Shown here: positions 8,728 through 23,200 of the stretch, piece after piece | How the letters are laid out: each line of letters opens with the position of its first letter | How positions within the stretch are numbered: the stretch's first letter is position 1 | Assembly (NCBI GenBank): GCA_032622095.1 | Contig: CP136066.1 | Location: forward strand, 171,256,664 to 171,320,663 | Reading direction: 5' to 3' | Length of the DNA: 64,000 bases | Source: Siphonodentalium dalli | Taxonomy: Eukaryota; Mollusca; Scaphopoda; Gadilida; Siphonodentaliidae | Translations under genes and position numbers: made by a program | Notes under the pieces: generated by a model | What the model was told of the DNA's origin: nothing | The model's database searches: none | What the model saw: the letters and a program-made list of their open reading frames with translations, nothing else

Positions 8728-11420
8728 TAAAGCGATAGCCCGCTTTTTCGCGGAATAATTGTAACTCCCTACATTTCTTCAGAATTGCCCATCAATGGAA
8801 AAAATGTGTTCAAAAACAATATCACTTCTGTGGTTCTTTATTTATCACACACAATTTAACCCCACCCCCTTTAACAAATTATTCATCAAAAAAGCACAAT
8901 TTTCCACCACCAGTCATGTTCAGGCCCCATTTTCACTCAGTTTTAGGGGTCTGGTATTGCAAACTTGGATCAGCTATGGAAGACTGTTCAATATTCTTTC
9001 CATGAGAGAACTTCTGGTGATGTGAGGTCATTGAGTCCAGATCTGATCAGCTGAGCATCAAGCGCATGACTTTATCAGCACATTGAAGAATAAAATATGA
9101 CATTTTCAGGTCTGCAAGGGTGATCCAAGATAACTGGATGTGGGTGTATATTGAATTAGTTGAATAAAGATATGCTCTCTTTGAATTGCTGAAGCATTTT
9201 CTTAAATGTGTCCAAGTTTTAGTGCTATTAACCTTCAAATGACCATACCCACCAGTGGAAATTACACACTTTTATGATATATATCTGTATATCACTGGCT
9301 ATAAAATCCAAAATACTTGTCAAATTAGGTTCTTATAACAATTGATATATGTGTCGTTGACATGCCCATGTTATGGGTCATTTGCATTATCATGTGACTA
9401 TTACCACCTTGAATTTTTTTGAAAATACCTTGAAAAGTTGTCATTTTTTATGAAAAATCTTACTATTTTTTTGGCTGATGTAAGTGAAAGAAGGCATCAG
9501 CAGCAAGAATAGCCACATCAAGCATGAGATATTCATTGGACTGAAAGACCAGGCTCTGTAAAATGCATTAAAATGCTTTAAAGTGACTCCCAGGAATCAA
9601 AAATGATAAAAAGCTATTTTTTGCCTTTAAAGCGATAGCCCGCTTTTTCGCGGAATAATTGTAACTCCCTACATTTCTTCAGAATTGCCCATCAATGGAA
9701 AAAATGTGTTCAAAAACAATATCACTTCTGTGGTTATTATTTATCACACACAATTTAACCCCACCCCCTTTAACAAATTATTCATCAAAAAAGCACAATT
9801 TTCCACCACCAGTCATGTTCAGGCCCCATTTTCACTCAGTTTTAGGGGTCTGGTATTGCAAACTTGGATCAGCTATGGAAGACTGTTCAATATTCTTTCC
9901 ATGAGAGAACTTCTGGTGATGTGAGGTCATTGAGTCCAGATCTGATCAGCTGAGCATCAAGCGCATGACTTTATCAGCACATTGAAGAATAAAATATGAC
10001 ATTTTCAGGTCTGCAAGGGTGATCCAAGATAACTGGATGTGGGTGTATATTGAATTAGTTGAATAAAGATATGCTCTCTTTGAATTGCTGAAGCATTTTC
10101 TTAAATGTGTCCAAGTTTTAGTGCTATTAACCTTCAAATGACCATACCCACCAGTGGAAATTACACACTTTTATGATATATATCTGTATATCACTGGCTA
10201 TAAAATCCAAAATACTTGTCAAATTAGGTTCTTATAACAATTGATATATGTGTCGTTGACATGCCCATGTTATGGGTCATTTGCATTATCATGTGACTAT
10301 TACCACCTTGAATTTTTTTGAAAATACCTTGAAAAGTTGTCATTTTTTATGAAAAATCTTACTATTTTTTTGGCTGATGTAAGTGAAAGAAGGCATCAGC
10401 AGCAAGAATAGCCACATCAAGCATGAGATATTCATTGGACTGAAAGACCAGGCTCTGTAAAATGCATTAAAATGCTTTAAAGTGACTCCCAGGAATCAAA
10501 AATGATAAAAAGCTATTTTTTGCCTTTAAAGCGATAGCCCGCTTTTTCGCGGAATAATTGTAACTCCCTACATTTCTTCAGAATTGCCCATCAATGGAAA
10601 AAATGTGTTCAAAAACAATATCACTTCTGTGGTTCTTTATTTATCACACACAATTTAACCCCACCCCCTTTAACAAATTATTCATCAAAAAAGCACAATT
10701 TTCCACCACCAGTCATGTTCAGGCCCCATTTTCACTCAGTTTTAGGGGTCTGGTATTGCAAACTTGGATCAGCTATGGAAGACTGTTCAATATTCTTTCC
10801 ATGAGAGAACTTCTGGTGATGTGAGGTCATTGAGTCCAGATCTGATCAGCTGAGCATCAAGCGCATGACTTTATCAGCACATTGAAGAATAAAATATGAC
10901 ATTTTCAGGTCTGCAAGGGTGATCCAAGATAACTGGATGTGGGTGTATATTGAATTAGTTGAATAAAGATATGCTCTCTTTGAATTGCTGAAGCATTTTC
11001 TTAAATGTGTCCAAGTTTTAGTGCTATTAACCTTCAAATGACCATACCCACCAGTGGAAATTACACACTTTTATGATATATATCTGTATATCACTGGCTA
11101 TAAAATCCAAAATACTTGTCAAATTAGGTTCTTATAACAATTGATATATGTGTCGTTGACATGCCCATGTTATGGGTCATTTGCATTATCATGTGACTAT
11201 TACCACCTTGAATTTTTTTGAAAATACCTTGAAAAGTTGTCATTTTTTATGAAAAATCTTACTATTTTTTTGGCTGATGTAAGTGAAAGAAGGCATCAGC
11301 AGCAAGAATAGCCAAATCAAGCATGAGATATTCATTGGACTGAAAGACCAGGCTCTGTAAAATGCATTAAAATGCTTTAAAGTGACTCCCAGGAATCAAA
11401 AATGATAAAAAGCTATTTTT

Positions 11421-11430
11421 TGCCTAAAGC
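11421..11430. other. Altered empty target site (two bases missing)
   Basis: Unit 12 reads TGCCTAAAGC where the standard unit reads TGCCTTTAAAGC. The same two-base loss occurs in unit 18 near 16818-16826, together with the shared GCCAAATC variant 107 bp upstream, so these two units are copies of one ancestor. The change lies exactly at the transposon insertion point. It may be a repair scar after loss of the insert or an unrelated deletion. Confidence 0.6.
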
Positions 11431-13059
11431 GATAGCCCGCTTTTTCGCGGAATAATTGTAACTCCCTACATTTCTTCAGAATTGCCCATCAATGGAAAAA
11501 ATGTGTTCAAAAACAATATCACTTCTGTGGTTCTTTATTTATCACACACAATTTAACCCCACCCCCTTTAACAAATTATTCATCAAAAAAGCACAATTTT
11601 CCACCACCAGTCATGTTCAGGCCCCATTTTCACTCAGTTTTAGGGGTCTGGTATTGCAAACTTGGATCAGCTATGGAAGACTGTTCAATATTCTTTCCAT
11701 GAGAGAACTTCTGGTGATGTGAGGTCATTGAGTCCAGATCTGATCAGCTGAGCATCAAGCGCATGACTTTATCAGCACATTGAAGAATAAAATATGACAT
11801 TTTCAGGTCTGCAAGGGTGATCCAAGATAACTGGATGTGGGTGTATATTGAATTAGTTGAATAAAGATATGCTCTCTTTGAATTGCTGAAGCATTTTCTT
11901 AAATGTGTCCAAGTTTTAGTGCTATTAACCTTCAAATGACCATACCCACCAGTGGAAATTACACACTTTTATGATATATATCTGTATATCACTGGCTATA
12001 AAATCCAAAATACTTGTCAAATTAGGTTCTTATAACAATTGATATATGTGTCGTTGACATGCCCATGTTATGGGTCATTTGCATTATCATGTGACTATTA
12101 CCACCTTGAATTTTTTTGAAAATACCTTGAAAAGTTGTCATTTTTTATGAAAAATCTTACTATTTTTTTGGCTGATGTAAGTGAAAGAAGGCATCAGCAG
12201 CAAGAATAGCCACATCAAGCATGAGATATTCATTGGACTGAAAGACCAGGCTCTGTAAAATGCATTAAAATGCTTTAAAGTGACTCCCAGGAATCAAAAA
12301 TGATAAAAAGCTATTTTTTGCCTTTAAAGCGATAGCCCGCTTTTTCGCGGAATAATTGTAACTCCCTACATTTCTTCAGAATTGCCCATCAATGGAAAAA
12401 ATGTGTTCAAAAACAATATCACTTCTGTGGTTCTTTATTTATCACACACAATTTAACCCCACCCCCTTTAACAAATTATTCATCAAAAAAGCACAATTTT
12501 CCACCACCAGTCATGTTCAGGCCCCATTTTCACTCAGTTTTAGGGGTCTGGTATTGCAAACTTGGATCAGCTATGGAAGACTGTTCAATATTCTTTCCAT
12601 GAGAGAACTTCTGGTGATGTGAGGTCATTGAGTCCAGATCTGATCAGCTGAGCATCAAGCGCATGACTTTATCAGCACATTGAAGAATAAAATATGACAT
12701 TTTCAGGTCTGCAAGGGTGATCCAAGATAACTGGATGTGGGTGTATATTGAATTAGTTGAATAAAGAAATGCTCTCTTTGAATTGCTGAAGCATTTTCTT
12801 AAATGTGTCCAAGTTTTAGTGCTATTAACCTTCAAATGACCATACCCACCAGTGGAAATTACACACTTTTATGATATATATCTGTATATCACTGGCTATA
12901 AAATCCAAAATACTTGTCAAATTAGGTTCTTATAACAATTGATATATGTGTCGTTGACATGCCCATGTTATGGGTCATTTGCATTATCATGTGACTATTA
13001 CCACCTTGAATTTTTTTGAAAATACCTTGAAAAGTTGTCATTTTTTATGAAAAATCTTA

Positions 13060-16000
13060 CTATTTTTTTGGCTGATGTAAGTGAAAGAAGGCATCAGCAG
13101 CAAGAATAGCCACATCAAGCATGAGATATTCATTGGACTGAAAGACCAGGCTCTGTAAAATGCATTAAAATGCTTTAAAGTGACTCCCAGGAATCAAAAA
13201 TGATAAAAAGCTATTTTTTGCCTTTAAGCGATAGCCCGCTTTTTCGCGGAATTATTGTAACTCCCTACATTTCTTCAGAATTGCCCATCAATGGAAAAAA
13301 TGTGTTCAAAAACAATATCACTTCTGTGGTTCTTTATTTATCACACACAATTTAACCCCACCCCCTTTAACAAATTATTCATCAAAAAAGCACAATTTTC
13401 CACCACCAGTCATGTTCAGGCCCCATTTTCACTCAGTTTTAGGGGTCTGGTATTGCAAACTTGGATCAGCTATGGAAGACTGTTCAATATTCTTTCCATG
13501 AGAGAACTTCTGGTGATGTGAGGTCATTGAGTCCAGATCTGATCAGCTGAGCATCAAGCGCATGACTTTATCAGCACATTGAAGAATAAAATATGACATT
13601 TTCAGGTCTGCAAGGGTGATCCAAGATAACTGGATGTGGGTGTATATTGAATTAGTTCAATAAAGATATGCTCTCTTTGAATTGCTGAAGCATTTTCTTA
13701 AATGTGTCCAAGTTTTAGTGCTATTAACCTTCAAATGACCATACCCACCAGTGGAAATTACACACTTTTATGATATATATCTGTATATCACTGGCTATAA
13801 AATCCAAAATACTTGTCAAGTTAGGTTCTTATAACAATTGATATATGTGTCGTTGACATGCCCATGTTATGGGTCATTTGCATTATCATGTGACTATTAC
13901 CACCTTGAATTTTTTTGAAAATACCTTGAAAAGTTGTCATTTTTTATGAAAAATCTTACTATTTTTTTGGCTGATGTAAGTGAAAGAAGGCATCAGCAGC
14001 AAGAATAGCCACATCAAGCATGAGATATTCATTGGACTGAAAGACCAGGCTCTGTAAAATGCATTAAAATGCTTTAAAGTGACTCCCAGGAATCAAAAAT
14101 GATAAAAAGCTATTTTTTGCCTTTAAAGCGATAGCCCGCTTTTTCGCGGAATAATTGTAACTCCCTACATTTCTTCAGAATTGCCCATCAATGGAAAAAA
14201 TGTGTTCAAAAACAATATCACTTCTGTGGTTCTTTATTTATCACACACAATTTAACCCCACCCCCTTTAACAAATTATTCATCAAAAAAGCACAATTTTC
14301 CACCACCAGTCATGTTCAGGCCCCATTTTCACTCAGTTTTAGGGGTCTGGTATTGCAAACTTGGATCAGCTATGGAAGACTGTTCAATATTCTTTCCATG
14401 AGAGAACTTCTGGTGATGTGAGGTCATTGAGTCCAGATCTGATCAGCTGAGCATCAAGCGCATGACTTTATCAGCACATTGAAGAATAAAATATGACATT
14501 TTCAGGTCTGCAAGGGTGATCCAAGATAACTGGATGTGGGTGTATATTGAATTAGTTGAATAAAGATATGCTCTCTTTGAATTGCTGAAGCATTTTCTTA
14601 AATGTGTCCAAGTTTTAGTGCTATTAACCTTCAAATGACCATACCCACCAGTGGAAATTACACACTTTTATGATATATATCTGTATATCACTGGCTATAA
14701 AATCCAAAATACTTGTCAAATTAGGTTCTTATAACAATTGATATATGTGTCGTTGACATGCCCATGTTATGGGTCATTTGCATTATCATGTGACTATTAC
14801 CACCTTGAATTTTTTTGAAAATACCTTGAAAAGTTGTCATTTTTTATGAAAAATCTTACTATTTTTTTGGCTGATGTAAGTGAAAGAAGGCATCAGCAGC
14901 AAGAATAGCCACATCAAGCATGAGATATTCATTGGACTGAAAGACCAGGCTCTGTAAAATGCATTAAAATGCTTTAAAGTGACTCCCAGGAATCAAAAAT
15001 GATAAAAAGCTATTTTTTGCCTTTAAAGCGATAGCCCGCTTTTTCGCGGAATAATTGTAACTCCCTACATTTCTTCAGAATTGCCCATCAATGGAAAAAA
15101 TGTGTTCAAAAACAATATCACTTCTGTGGTTCTTTATTTATCACACACAATTTAACCCCACCCCCTTTAACAAATTATTCATCAAAAAAGCACAATTTTC
15201 CACCACCAGTCATGTTCAGGCCCCATTTTCACTCAGTTTTAGGGGTCTGGTATTGCAAACTTGGATCAGCTATGGAAGACTGTTCAATATTCTTTCCATG
15301 AGAGAACTTCTGGTGATGTGAGGTCATTGAGTCCAGATCTGATCAGCTGAGCATCAAGCGCATGACTTTATCAGCACATTGAAGAATAAAATATGACATT
15401 TTCAGGTCTGCAAGGGTGATCCAAGATAACTGGATGTGGGTGTATATTGAATTAGTTCAATAAAGATATGCTCTCTTTGAATTGCTGAAGCATTTTCTTA
15501 AATGTGTCCAAGTTTTAGTGCTATTAACCTTCAAATGACCATACCCACCAGTGGAAATTACACACTTTTATGATATATATCTGTATATCACTGGCTATAA
15601 AATCCAAAATACTTGTCAAATTAGGTTCTTATAACAATTGATATATGTGTCGTTGACATGCCCATGTTATGGGTCATTTGCATTATCATGTGACTATTAC
15701 CACCTTGAATTTTTTTGAAAATACCTTGAAAAGTTGTCATTTTTTATGAAAAATCTTACTATTTTTTTGGCTGATGTAAGTGAAAGAAGGCATCAGCAGC
15801 AAGAATAGCCACATCAAGCATGAGATATTCATTGGACTGAAAGACCAGGCTCTGTAAAATGCATTAAAATGCTTTAAAGTGACTCCCAGGAATCAAAAAT
15901 GATAAAAAGCTATTTTTTGCCTTTAAAGCGATAGCCCGCTTTTTCGCGGAATAATTGTAACTCCCTACATTTCTTCAGAATTGCCCATCAATGGAAAAAA

Positions 16001-19000
16001 TGTGTTCAAAAACAATATCACTTCTGTGGTTCTTTATTTATCACACACAATTTAACCCCACCCCCTTTAACAAATTATTCATCAAAAAAGCACAATTTTC
16101 CACCACCAGTCATGTTCAGGCCCCATTTTCACTCAGTTTTAGGGGTCTGGTATTGCAAACTTGGATCAGCTATGGAAGACTGTTCAATATTCTTTCCATG
16201 AGAGAACTTCTGGTGATGTGAGGTCATTGAGTCCAGATCTGATCAGCTGAGCATCAAGCGCATGACTTTATCAGCACATTGAAGAATAAAATATGACATT
16301 TTCAGGTCTGCAAGGGTGATCCAAGATAACTGGATGTGGGTGTATATTGAATTAGTTGAATAAAGATATGCTCTCTTTGAATTGCTGAAGCATTTTCTTA
16401 AATGTGTCCAAGTTTTAGTGCTATTAACCTTCAAATGACCATACCCACCAGTGGAAATTACACACTTTTATGATATATATCTGTATATCACTGGCTATAA
16501 AATCCAAAATACTTGTCAAATTAGGTTCTTATAACAATTGATATATGTGTCGTTGACATGCCCATGTTATGGGTCATTTGCATTATCATGTGACTATTAC
16601 CACCTTGAATTTTTTTGAAAATACCTTGAAATGTTGTCATTTTTTATGAAAAATCTTACTATTTTTTTGGCTGATGTAAGTGAAAGAAGGCATCAGCAGC
16701 AAGAATAGCCAAATCAAGCATGAGATATTCATTGGACTGAAAGACCAGGCTCTGTAAAATGCATTAAAATGCTTTAAAGTGACTCCCAGGAATCAAAAAT
16801 GATAAAAAGCTATTTTTTGCCTAAAGCGATAGCCCGCTTTTTCGCGGAATAATTGTAACTCCCTACATTTCTTCAGAATTGCCCATCAATGGAAAAAATG
16901 TGTTCAAAAACAATATCACTTCTGTGGTTCTTTATTTATCACACACAATTTAACCCCACCCCCTTTAACAAATTATTCATCAAAAAAGCACAATTTTCCA
17001 CCACCAGTCATGTTCAGGCCCCATTTTCACTCAGTTTTAGGGGTCTGGTATTGCAAACTTGGATCAGCTATGGAAGACTGTTCAATATTCTTTCCATGAG
17101 AGAACTTCTGGTGATGTGAGGTCATTGAGTCCAGATCTGATCAGCTGAGCATCAAGCGCATGACTTTATCAGCACATTGAAGAATAAAATATGACATTTT
17201 CAGGTCTGCAAGGGTGATCCAAGATAACTGGATGTGGGTGTATATTGAATTAGTTGAATAAAGATATGCTCTCTTTGAATTGCTGAAGCATTTTCTTAAA
17301 TGTGTCCAAGTTTTAGTGCTATTAACCTTCAAATGACCATACCCACCAGTGGAAATTACACACTTTTATGATATATATCTGTATATCACTGGCTATAAAA
17401 TCCAAAATACTTGTCAAATTAGGTTCTTATAACAATTGATATATGTGTCGTTGACATGCCCATGTTATGGGTCATTTGCATTATCATGTGACTATTACCA
17501 CCTTGAATTTTTTTGAAAATACCTTGAAAAGTTGTCATTTTTTATGAAAAATCTTACTATTTTTTTGGCTGATGTAAGTGAAAGAAGGCATCAGCAGCAA
17601 GAATAGCCACATCAAGCATGAGATATTCATTGGACTGAAAGACCAGGCTCTGTAAAATGCATTAAAATGCTTTAAAGTGACTCCCAGGAATCAAAAATGA
17701 TAAAAAGCTATTTTTTGCCTTTAAGCGATAGCCCGCTTTTTCGCGGAATTATTGTAACTCCCTACATTTCTTCAGAATTGCCCATCAATGGAAAAAATGT
17801 GTTCAAAAACAATATCACTTCTGTGGTTCTTTATTTATCACACACAATTTAACCCCACCCCCTTTAACAAATTATTCATCAAAAAAGCACAATTTTCCAC
17901 CACCAGTCATGTTCAGGCCCCATTTTCACTCAGTTTTAGGGGTCTGGTATTGCAAACTTGGATCAGCTATGGAAGACTGTTCAATATTCTTTCCATGAGA
18001 GAACTTCTGGTGATGTGAGGTCATTGAGTCCAGATCTGATCAGCTGAGCATCAAGCGCATGACTTTATCAGCACATTGAAGAATAAAATATGACATTTTC
18101 AGGTCTGCAAGGGTGATCCAAGATAACTGGATGTGGGTGTATATTGAATTAGTTCAATAAAGATATGCTCTCTTTGAATTGCTGAAGCATTTTCTTAAAT
18201 GTGTCCAAGTTTTAGTGCTATTAACCTTCAAATGACCATACCCACCAGTGGAAATTACACACTTTTATGATATATATCTGTATATCACTGGCTATAAAAT
18301 CCAAAATACTTGTCAAGTTAGGTTCTTATAACAATTGATATATGTGTCGTTGACATGCCCATGTTATGGGTCATTTGCATTATCATGTGACTATTACCAC
18401 CTTGAATTTTTTTGAAAATACCTTGAAAAGTTGTCATTTTTTATGAAAAATCTTACTATTTTTTTGGCTGATGTAAGTGAAAGAAGGCATCAGCAGCAAG
18501 AATAGCCACATCAAGCATGAGATATTCATTGGACTGAAAGACCAGGCTCTGTAAAATGCATTAAAATGCTTTAAAGTGACTCCCAGGAATCAAAAATGAT
18601 AAAAAGCTATTTTTTGCCTTTAAAGCGATAGCCCGCTTTTTCGCGGAATAATTGTAACTCCCTACATTTCTTCAGAATTGCCCATCAATGGAAAAAATGT
18701 GTTCAAAAACAATATCACTTCTGTGGTTCTTTATTTATCACACACAATTTAACCCCACCCCCTTTAACAAATTATTCATCAAAAAAGCACAATTTTCCAC
18801 CACCAGTCATGTTCAGGCCCCATTTTCACTCAGTTTTAGGGGTCTGGTATTGCAAACTTGGATCAGCTATGGAAGACTGTTCAATATTCTTTCCATGAGA
18901 GAACTTCTGGTGATGTGAGGTCATTGAGTCCAGATCTGATCAGCTGAGCATCAAGCGCATGACTTTATCAGCACATTGAAGAATAAAATATGACATTTTC

Positions 19001-20255
19001 AGGTCTGCAAGGGTGATCCAAGATAACTGGATGTGGGTGTATATTGAATTAGTTGAATAAAGATATGCTCTCTTTGAATTGCTGAAGCATTTTCTTAAAT
19101 GTGTCCAAGTTTTAGTGCTATTAACCTTCAAATGACCATACCCACCAGTGGAAATTACACACTTTTATGATATATATCTGTATATCACTGGCTATAAAAT
19201 CCAAAATACTTGTCAAATTAGGTTCTTATAACAATTGATATATGTGTCGTTGACATGCCCATGTTATGGGTCATTTGCATTATCATGTGACTATTACCAC
19301 CTTGAATTTTTTTGAAAATACCTTGAAAAGTTGTCATTTTTTATGAAAAATCTTACTATTTTTTTGGCTGATGTAAGTGAAAGAAGGCATCAGCAGCAAG
19401 AATAGCCACATCAAGCATGAGATATTCATTGGACTGAAAGACCAGGCTCTGTAAAATGCATTAAAATGCTTTAAAGTGACTCCCAGGAATCAAAAATGAT
19501 AAAAAGCTATTTTTTGCCTTTAAAGCGATAGCCCGCTTTTTCGCGGAATAATTGTAACTCCCTACATTTCTTCAGAATTGCCCATCAATGGAAAAAATGT
19601 GTTCAAAAACAATATCACTTCTGTGGTTCTTTATTTATCACACACAATTTAACCCCACCCCCTTTAACAAATTATTCATCAAAAAAGCACAATTTTCCAC
19701 CACCAGTCATGTTCAGGCCCCATTTTCACTCAGTTTTAGGGGTCTGGTATTGCAAACTTGGATCAGCTATGGAAGACTGTTCAATATTCTTTCCATGAGA
19801 GAACTTCTGGTGATGTGAGGTCATTGAGTCCAGATCTGATCAGCTGAGCATCAAGCGCATGACTTTATCAGCACATTGAAGAATAAAATATGACATTTTC
19901 AGGTCTGCAAGGGTGATCCAAGATAACTGGATGTGGGTGTATATTGAATTAGTTCAATAAAGATATGCTCTCTTTGAATTGCTGAAGCATTTTCTTAAAT
20001 GTGTCCAAGTTTTAGTGCTATTAACCTTCAAATGACCATACCCACCAGTGGAAATTACACACTTTTATGATATATATCTGTATATCACTGGCTATAAAAT
20101 CCAAAATACTTGTCAAGTTAGGTTCTTATAACAATTGATATATGTGTCGTTGACATGCCCATGTTATGGGTCATTTGCATTATCATGTGACTATTACCAC
20201 CTTGAATTTTTTTGAAAATACCTTGAAAAGTTGTCATTTTTTATGAAAAATCTTA
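13060..20255 (+). repeat. Partly duplicated block with two-unit alternation (units 14-21)
   Basis: Units 14 and 19 share a set of four variants, and units 12 and 18 share two. The spacing between the paired markers differs: 5,397 bp for 12 to 18 but 4,497 bp for 14 to 19. This means a block containing units 12-16 was duplicated and one copy later lost or gained a unit. Within the region the TTCAATAAAG variant alternates with TTGAATAAAG (C in 14 and 16, G in 15 and 17; C in 19 and 21, G in 20), indicating an underlying 1.8-kb dimer. Confidence 0.7.
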
Positions 20256-23200
20256 CTATTTTTTTGGCTGATGTAAGTGAAAGAAGGCATCAGCAGCAAG
20301 AATAGCCACATCAAGCATGAGATATTCATTGGACTGAAAGACCAGGCTCTGTAAAATGCATTAAAATGCTTTAAAGTGACTCCCAGGAATCAAAAATGAT
20401 AAAAAGCTATTTTTTGCCTTTAAAGCGATAGCCCGCTTTTTCGCGGAATAATTGTAACTCCCTACATTTCTTCAGAATTGCCCATCAATGGAAAAAATGT
20501 GTTCAAAAACAATATCACTTCTGTGGTTCTTTATTTATCACACACAATTTAACCCCACCCCCTTTAACAAATTATTCATCAAAAAAGCACAATTTTCCAC
20601 CACCAGTCATGTTCAGGCCCCATTTTCACTCAGTTTTAGGGGTCTGGTATTGCAAACTTGGATCAGCTATGGAAGACTGTTCAATATTCTTTCCATGAGA
20701 GAACTTCTGGTGATGTGAGGTCATTGAGTCCAGATCTGATCAGCTGAGCATCAAGCGCATGACTTTATCAGCACATTGAAGAATAAAATATGACATTTTC
20801 AGGTCTGCAAGGGTGATCCAAGATAACTGGATGTGGGTGTATATTGAATTAGTTGAATAAAGATATGCTCTCTTTGAATTGCTGAAGCATTTTCTTAAAT
20901 GTGTCCAAGTTTTAGTGCTATTAACCTTCAAATGACCATACCCACCAGTGGAAATTACACACTTTTATGATATATATCTGTATATCACTGGCTATAAAAT
21001 CCAAAATACTTGTCAAATTAGGTTCTTATAACAATTGATATATGTGTCGTTGACATGCCCATGTTATGGGTCATTTGCATTATCATGTGACTATTACCAC
21101 CTTGAATTTTTTTGAAAATACCTTGAAAAGTTGTCATTTTTTATGAAAAATCTTACTATTTTTTTGGCTGATGTAAGTGAAAGAAGGCATCAGCAGCAAG
21201 AATAGCCACATCAAGCATGAGATATTCATTGGACTGAAAGACCAGGCTCTGTAAAATGCATTAAAATGCTTTAAAGTGACTCCCAGGAATCAAAAATGAT
21301 AAAAAGCTATTTTTTGCCTTTAAAGCGATAGCCCGCTTTTTCGCGGAATAATTGTAACTCCCTACATTTCTTCAGAATTGCCCATCAATGGAAAAAATGT
21401 GTTCAAAAACAATATCACTTCTGTGGTTCTTTATTTATCACACACAATTTAACCCCACCCCCTTTAACAAATTATTCATCAAAAAAGCACAATTTTCCAC
21501 CACCAGTCATGTTCAGGCCCCATTTTCACTCAGTTTTAGGGGTCTGGTATTGCAAACTTGGATCAGCTATGGAAGACTGTTCAATATTCTTTCCATGAGA
21601 GAACTTCTGGTGATGTGAGGTCATTGAGTCCAGATCTGATCAGCTGAGCATCAAGCGCATGACTTTATCAGCACATTGAAGAATAAAATATGACATTTTC
21701 AGGTCTGCAAGGGTGATCCAAGATAACTGGATGTGGGTGTATATTGAATTAGTTGAATAAAGATATGCTCTCTTTGAATTGCTGAAGCATTTTCTTAAAT
21801 GTGTCCAAGTTTTAGTGCTATTAACCTTCAAATGACCATACCCACCAGTGGAAATTACACACTTTTATGATATATATCTGTATATCACTGGCTATAAAAT
21901 CCAAAATACTTGTCAAATTAGGTTCTTATAACAATTGATATATGTGTCGTTGACATGCCCATGTTATGGGTCATTTGCATTATCATGTGACTATTACCAC
22001 CTTGAATTTTTTTGAAAATACCTTGAAAAGTTGTCATTTTTTATGAAAAATCTTACTATTTTTTTGGCTGATGTAAGTGAAAGAAGGCATCAGCAGCAAG
22101 AATAGCCACATCAAGCATGAGATATTCATTGGACTGAAAGACCAGGCTCTGTAAAATGCATTAAAATGCTTTAAAGTGACTCCCAGGAATCAAAAATGAT
22201 AAAAAGCTATTTTTTGCCTTTAAAGCGATAGCCCGCTTTTTCGCGGAATAATTGTAACTCCCTACATTTCTTCAGAATTGCCCATCAATGGAAAAAATGT
22301 GTTCAAAAACAATATCACTTCTGTGGTTCTTTATTTATCACACACAATTTAACCCCACCCCCTTTAACAAATTATTCATCAAAAAAGCACAATTTTCCAC
22401 CACCAGTCATGTTCAGGCCCCATTTTCACTCAGTTTTAGGGGTCTGGTATTGCAAACTTGGATCAGCTATGGAAGACTGTTCAATATTCTTTCCATGAGA
22501 GAACTTCTGGTGATGTGAGGTCATTGAGTCCAGATCTGATCAGCTGAGCATCAAGCGCATGACTTTATCAGCACATTGAAGAATAAAATATGACATTTTC
22601 AGGTCTGCAAGGGTGATCCAAGATAACTGGATGTGGGTGTATATTGAATTAGTTGAATAAAGATATGCTCTCTATGAATTGCTGAAGCATTTTCTTAAAT
22701 GTGTCCAAGTTTTAGTGCTATTAACCTTCAAATGACCATACCCACCAGTGGAAATTACACACTTTTATGATATATATCTGTATATCACTGGCTATAAAAT
22801 CCAAAATACTTGTCAAATTAGGTTCTTATAACAATTGATATATGTGTCGTTGACATGCCCATGTTATGGGTCATTTGCATTATCATGTGACTATTACCAC
22901 CTTGAATTTTTTTGAAAATACCTTGAAAAGTTGTCATTTTTTATGAAAAATCTTACTATTTTTTTGGCTGATGTAAGTGAAAGAAGGCATCAGCAGCAAG
23001 AATAGCCACATCAAGCATGAGATATTCATTGGACTGAAAGACCAGGCTCTGTAAAATGCATTAAAATGCTTTAAAGTGACTCCCAGGAATCAAAAATGAT
23101 AAAAAGCTATTTTTTGCCTTTAAAGCGATAGCCCGCTTTTTCGCGGAATAATTGTAACTCCCTACATTTCTTCAGAATTGCCCATCAATGGAAAAAATGT

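Larger units (their letters stand above)
8111..9462 (+). repeat. Unit 9: satellite unit carrying insert copy 3 (1,352 bp)
   Basis: Insert-bearing unit whose starting T-run is one base shorter than usual (CTATTTTTTGGC at 8111), giving 1,352 bp. It is the last insert-bearing unit before 25 empty ones. Confidence 0.93.
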
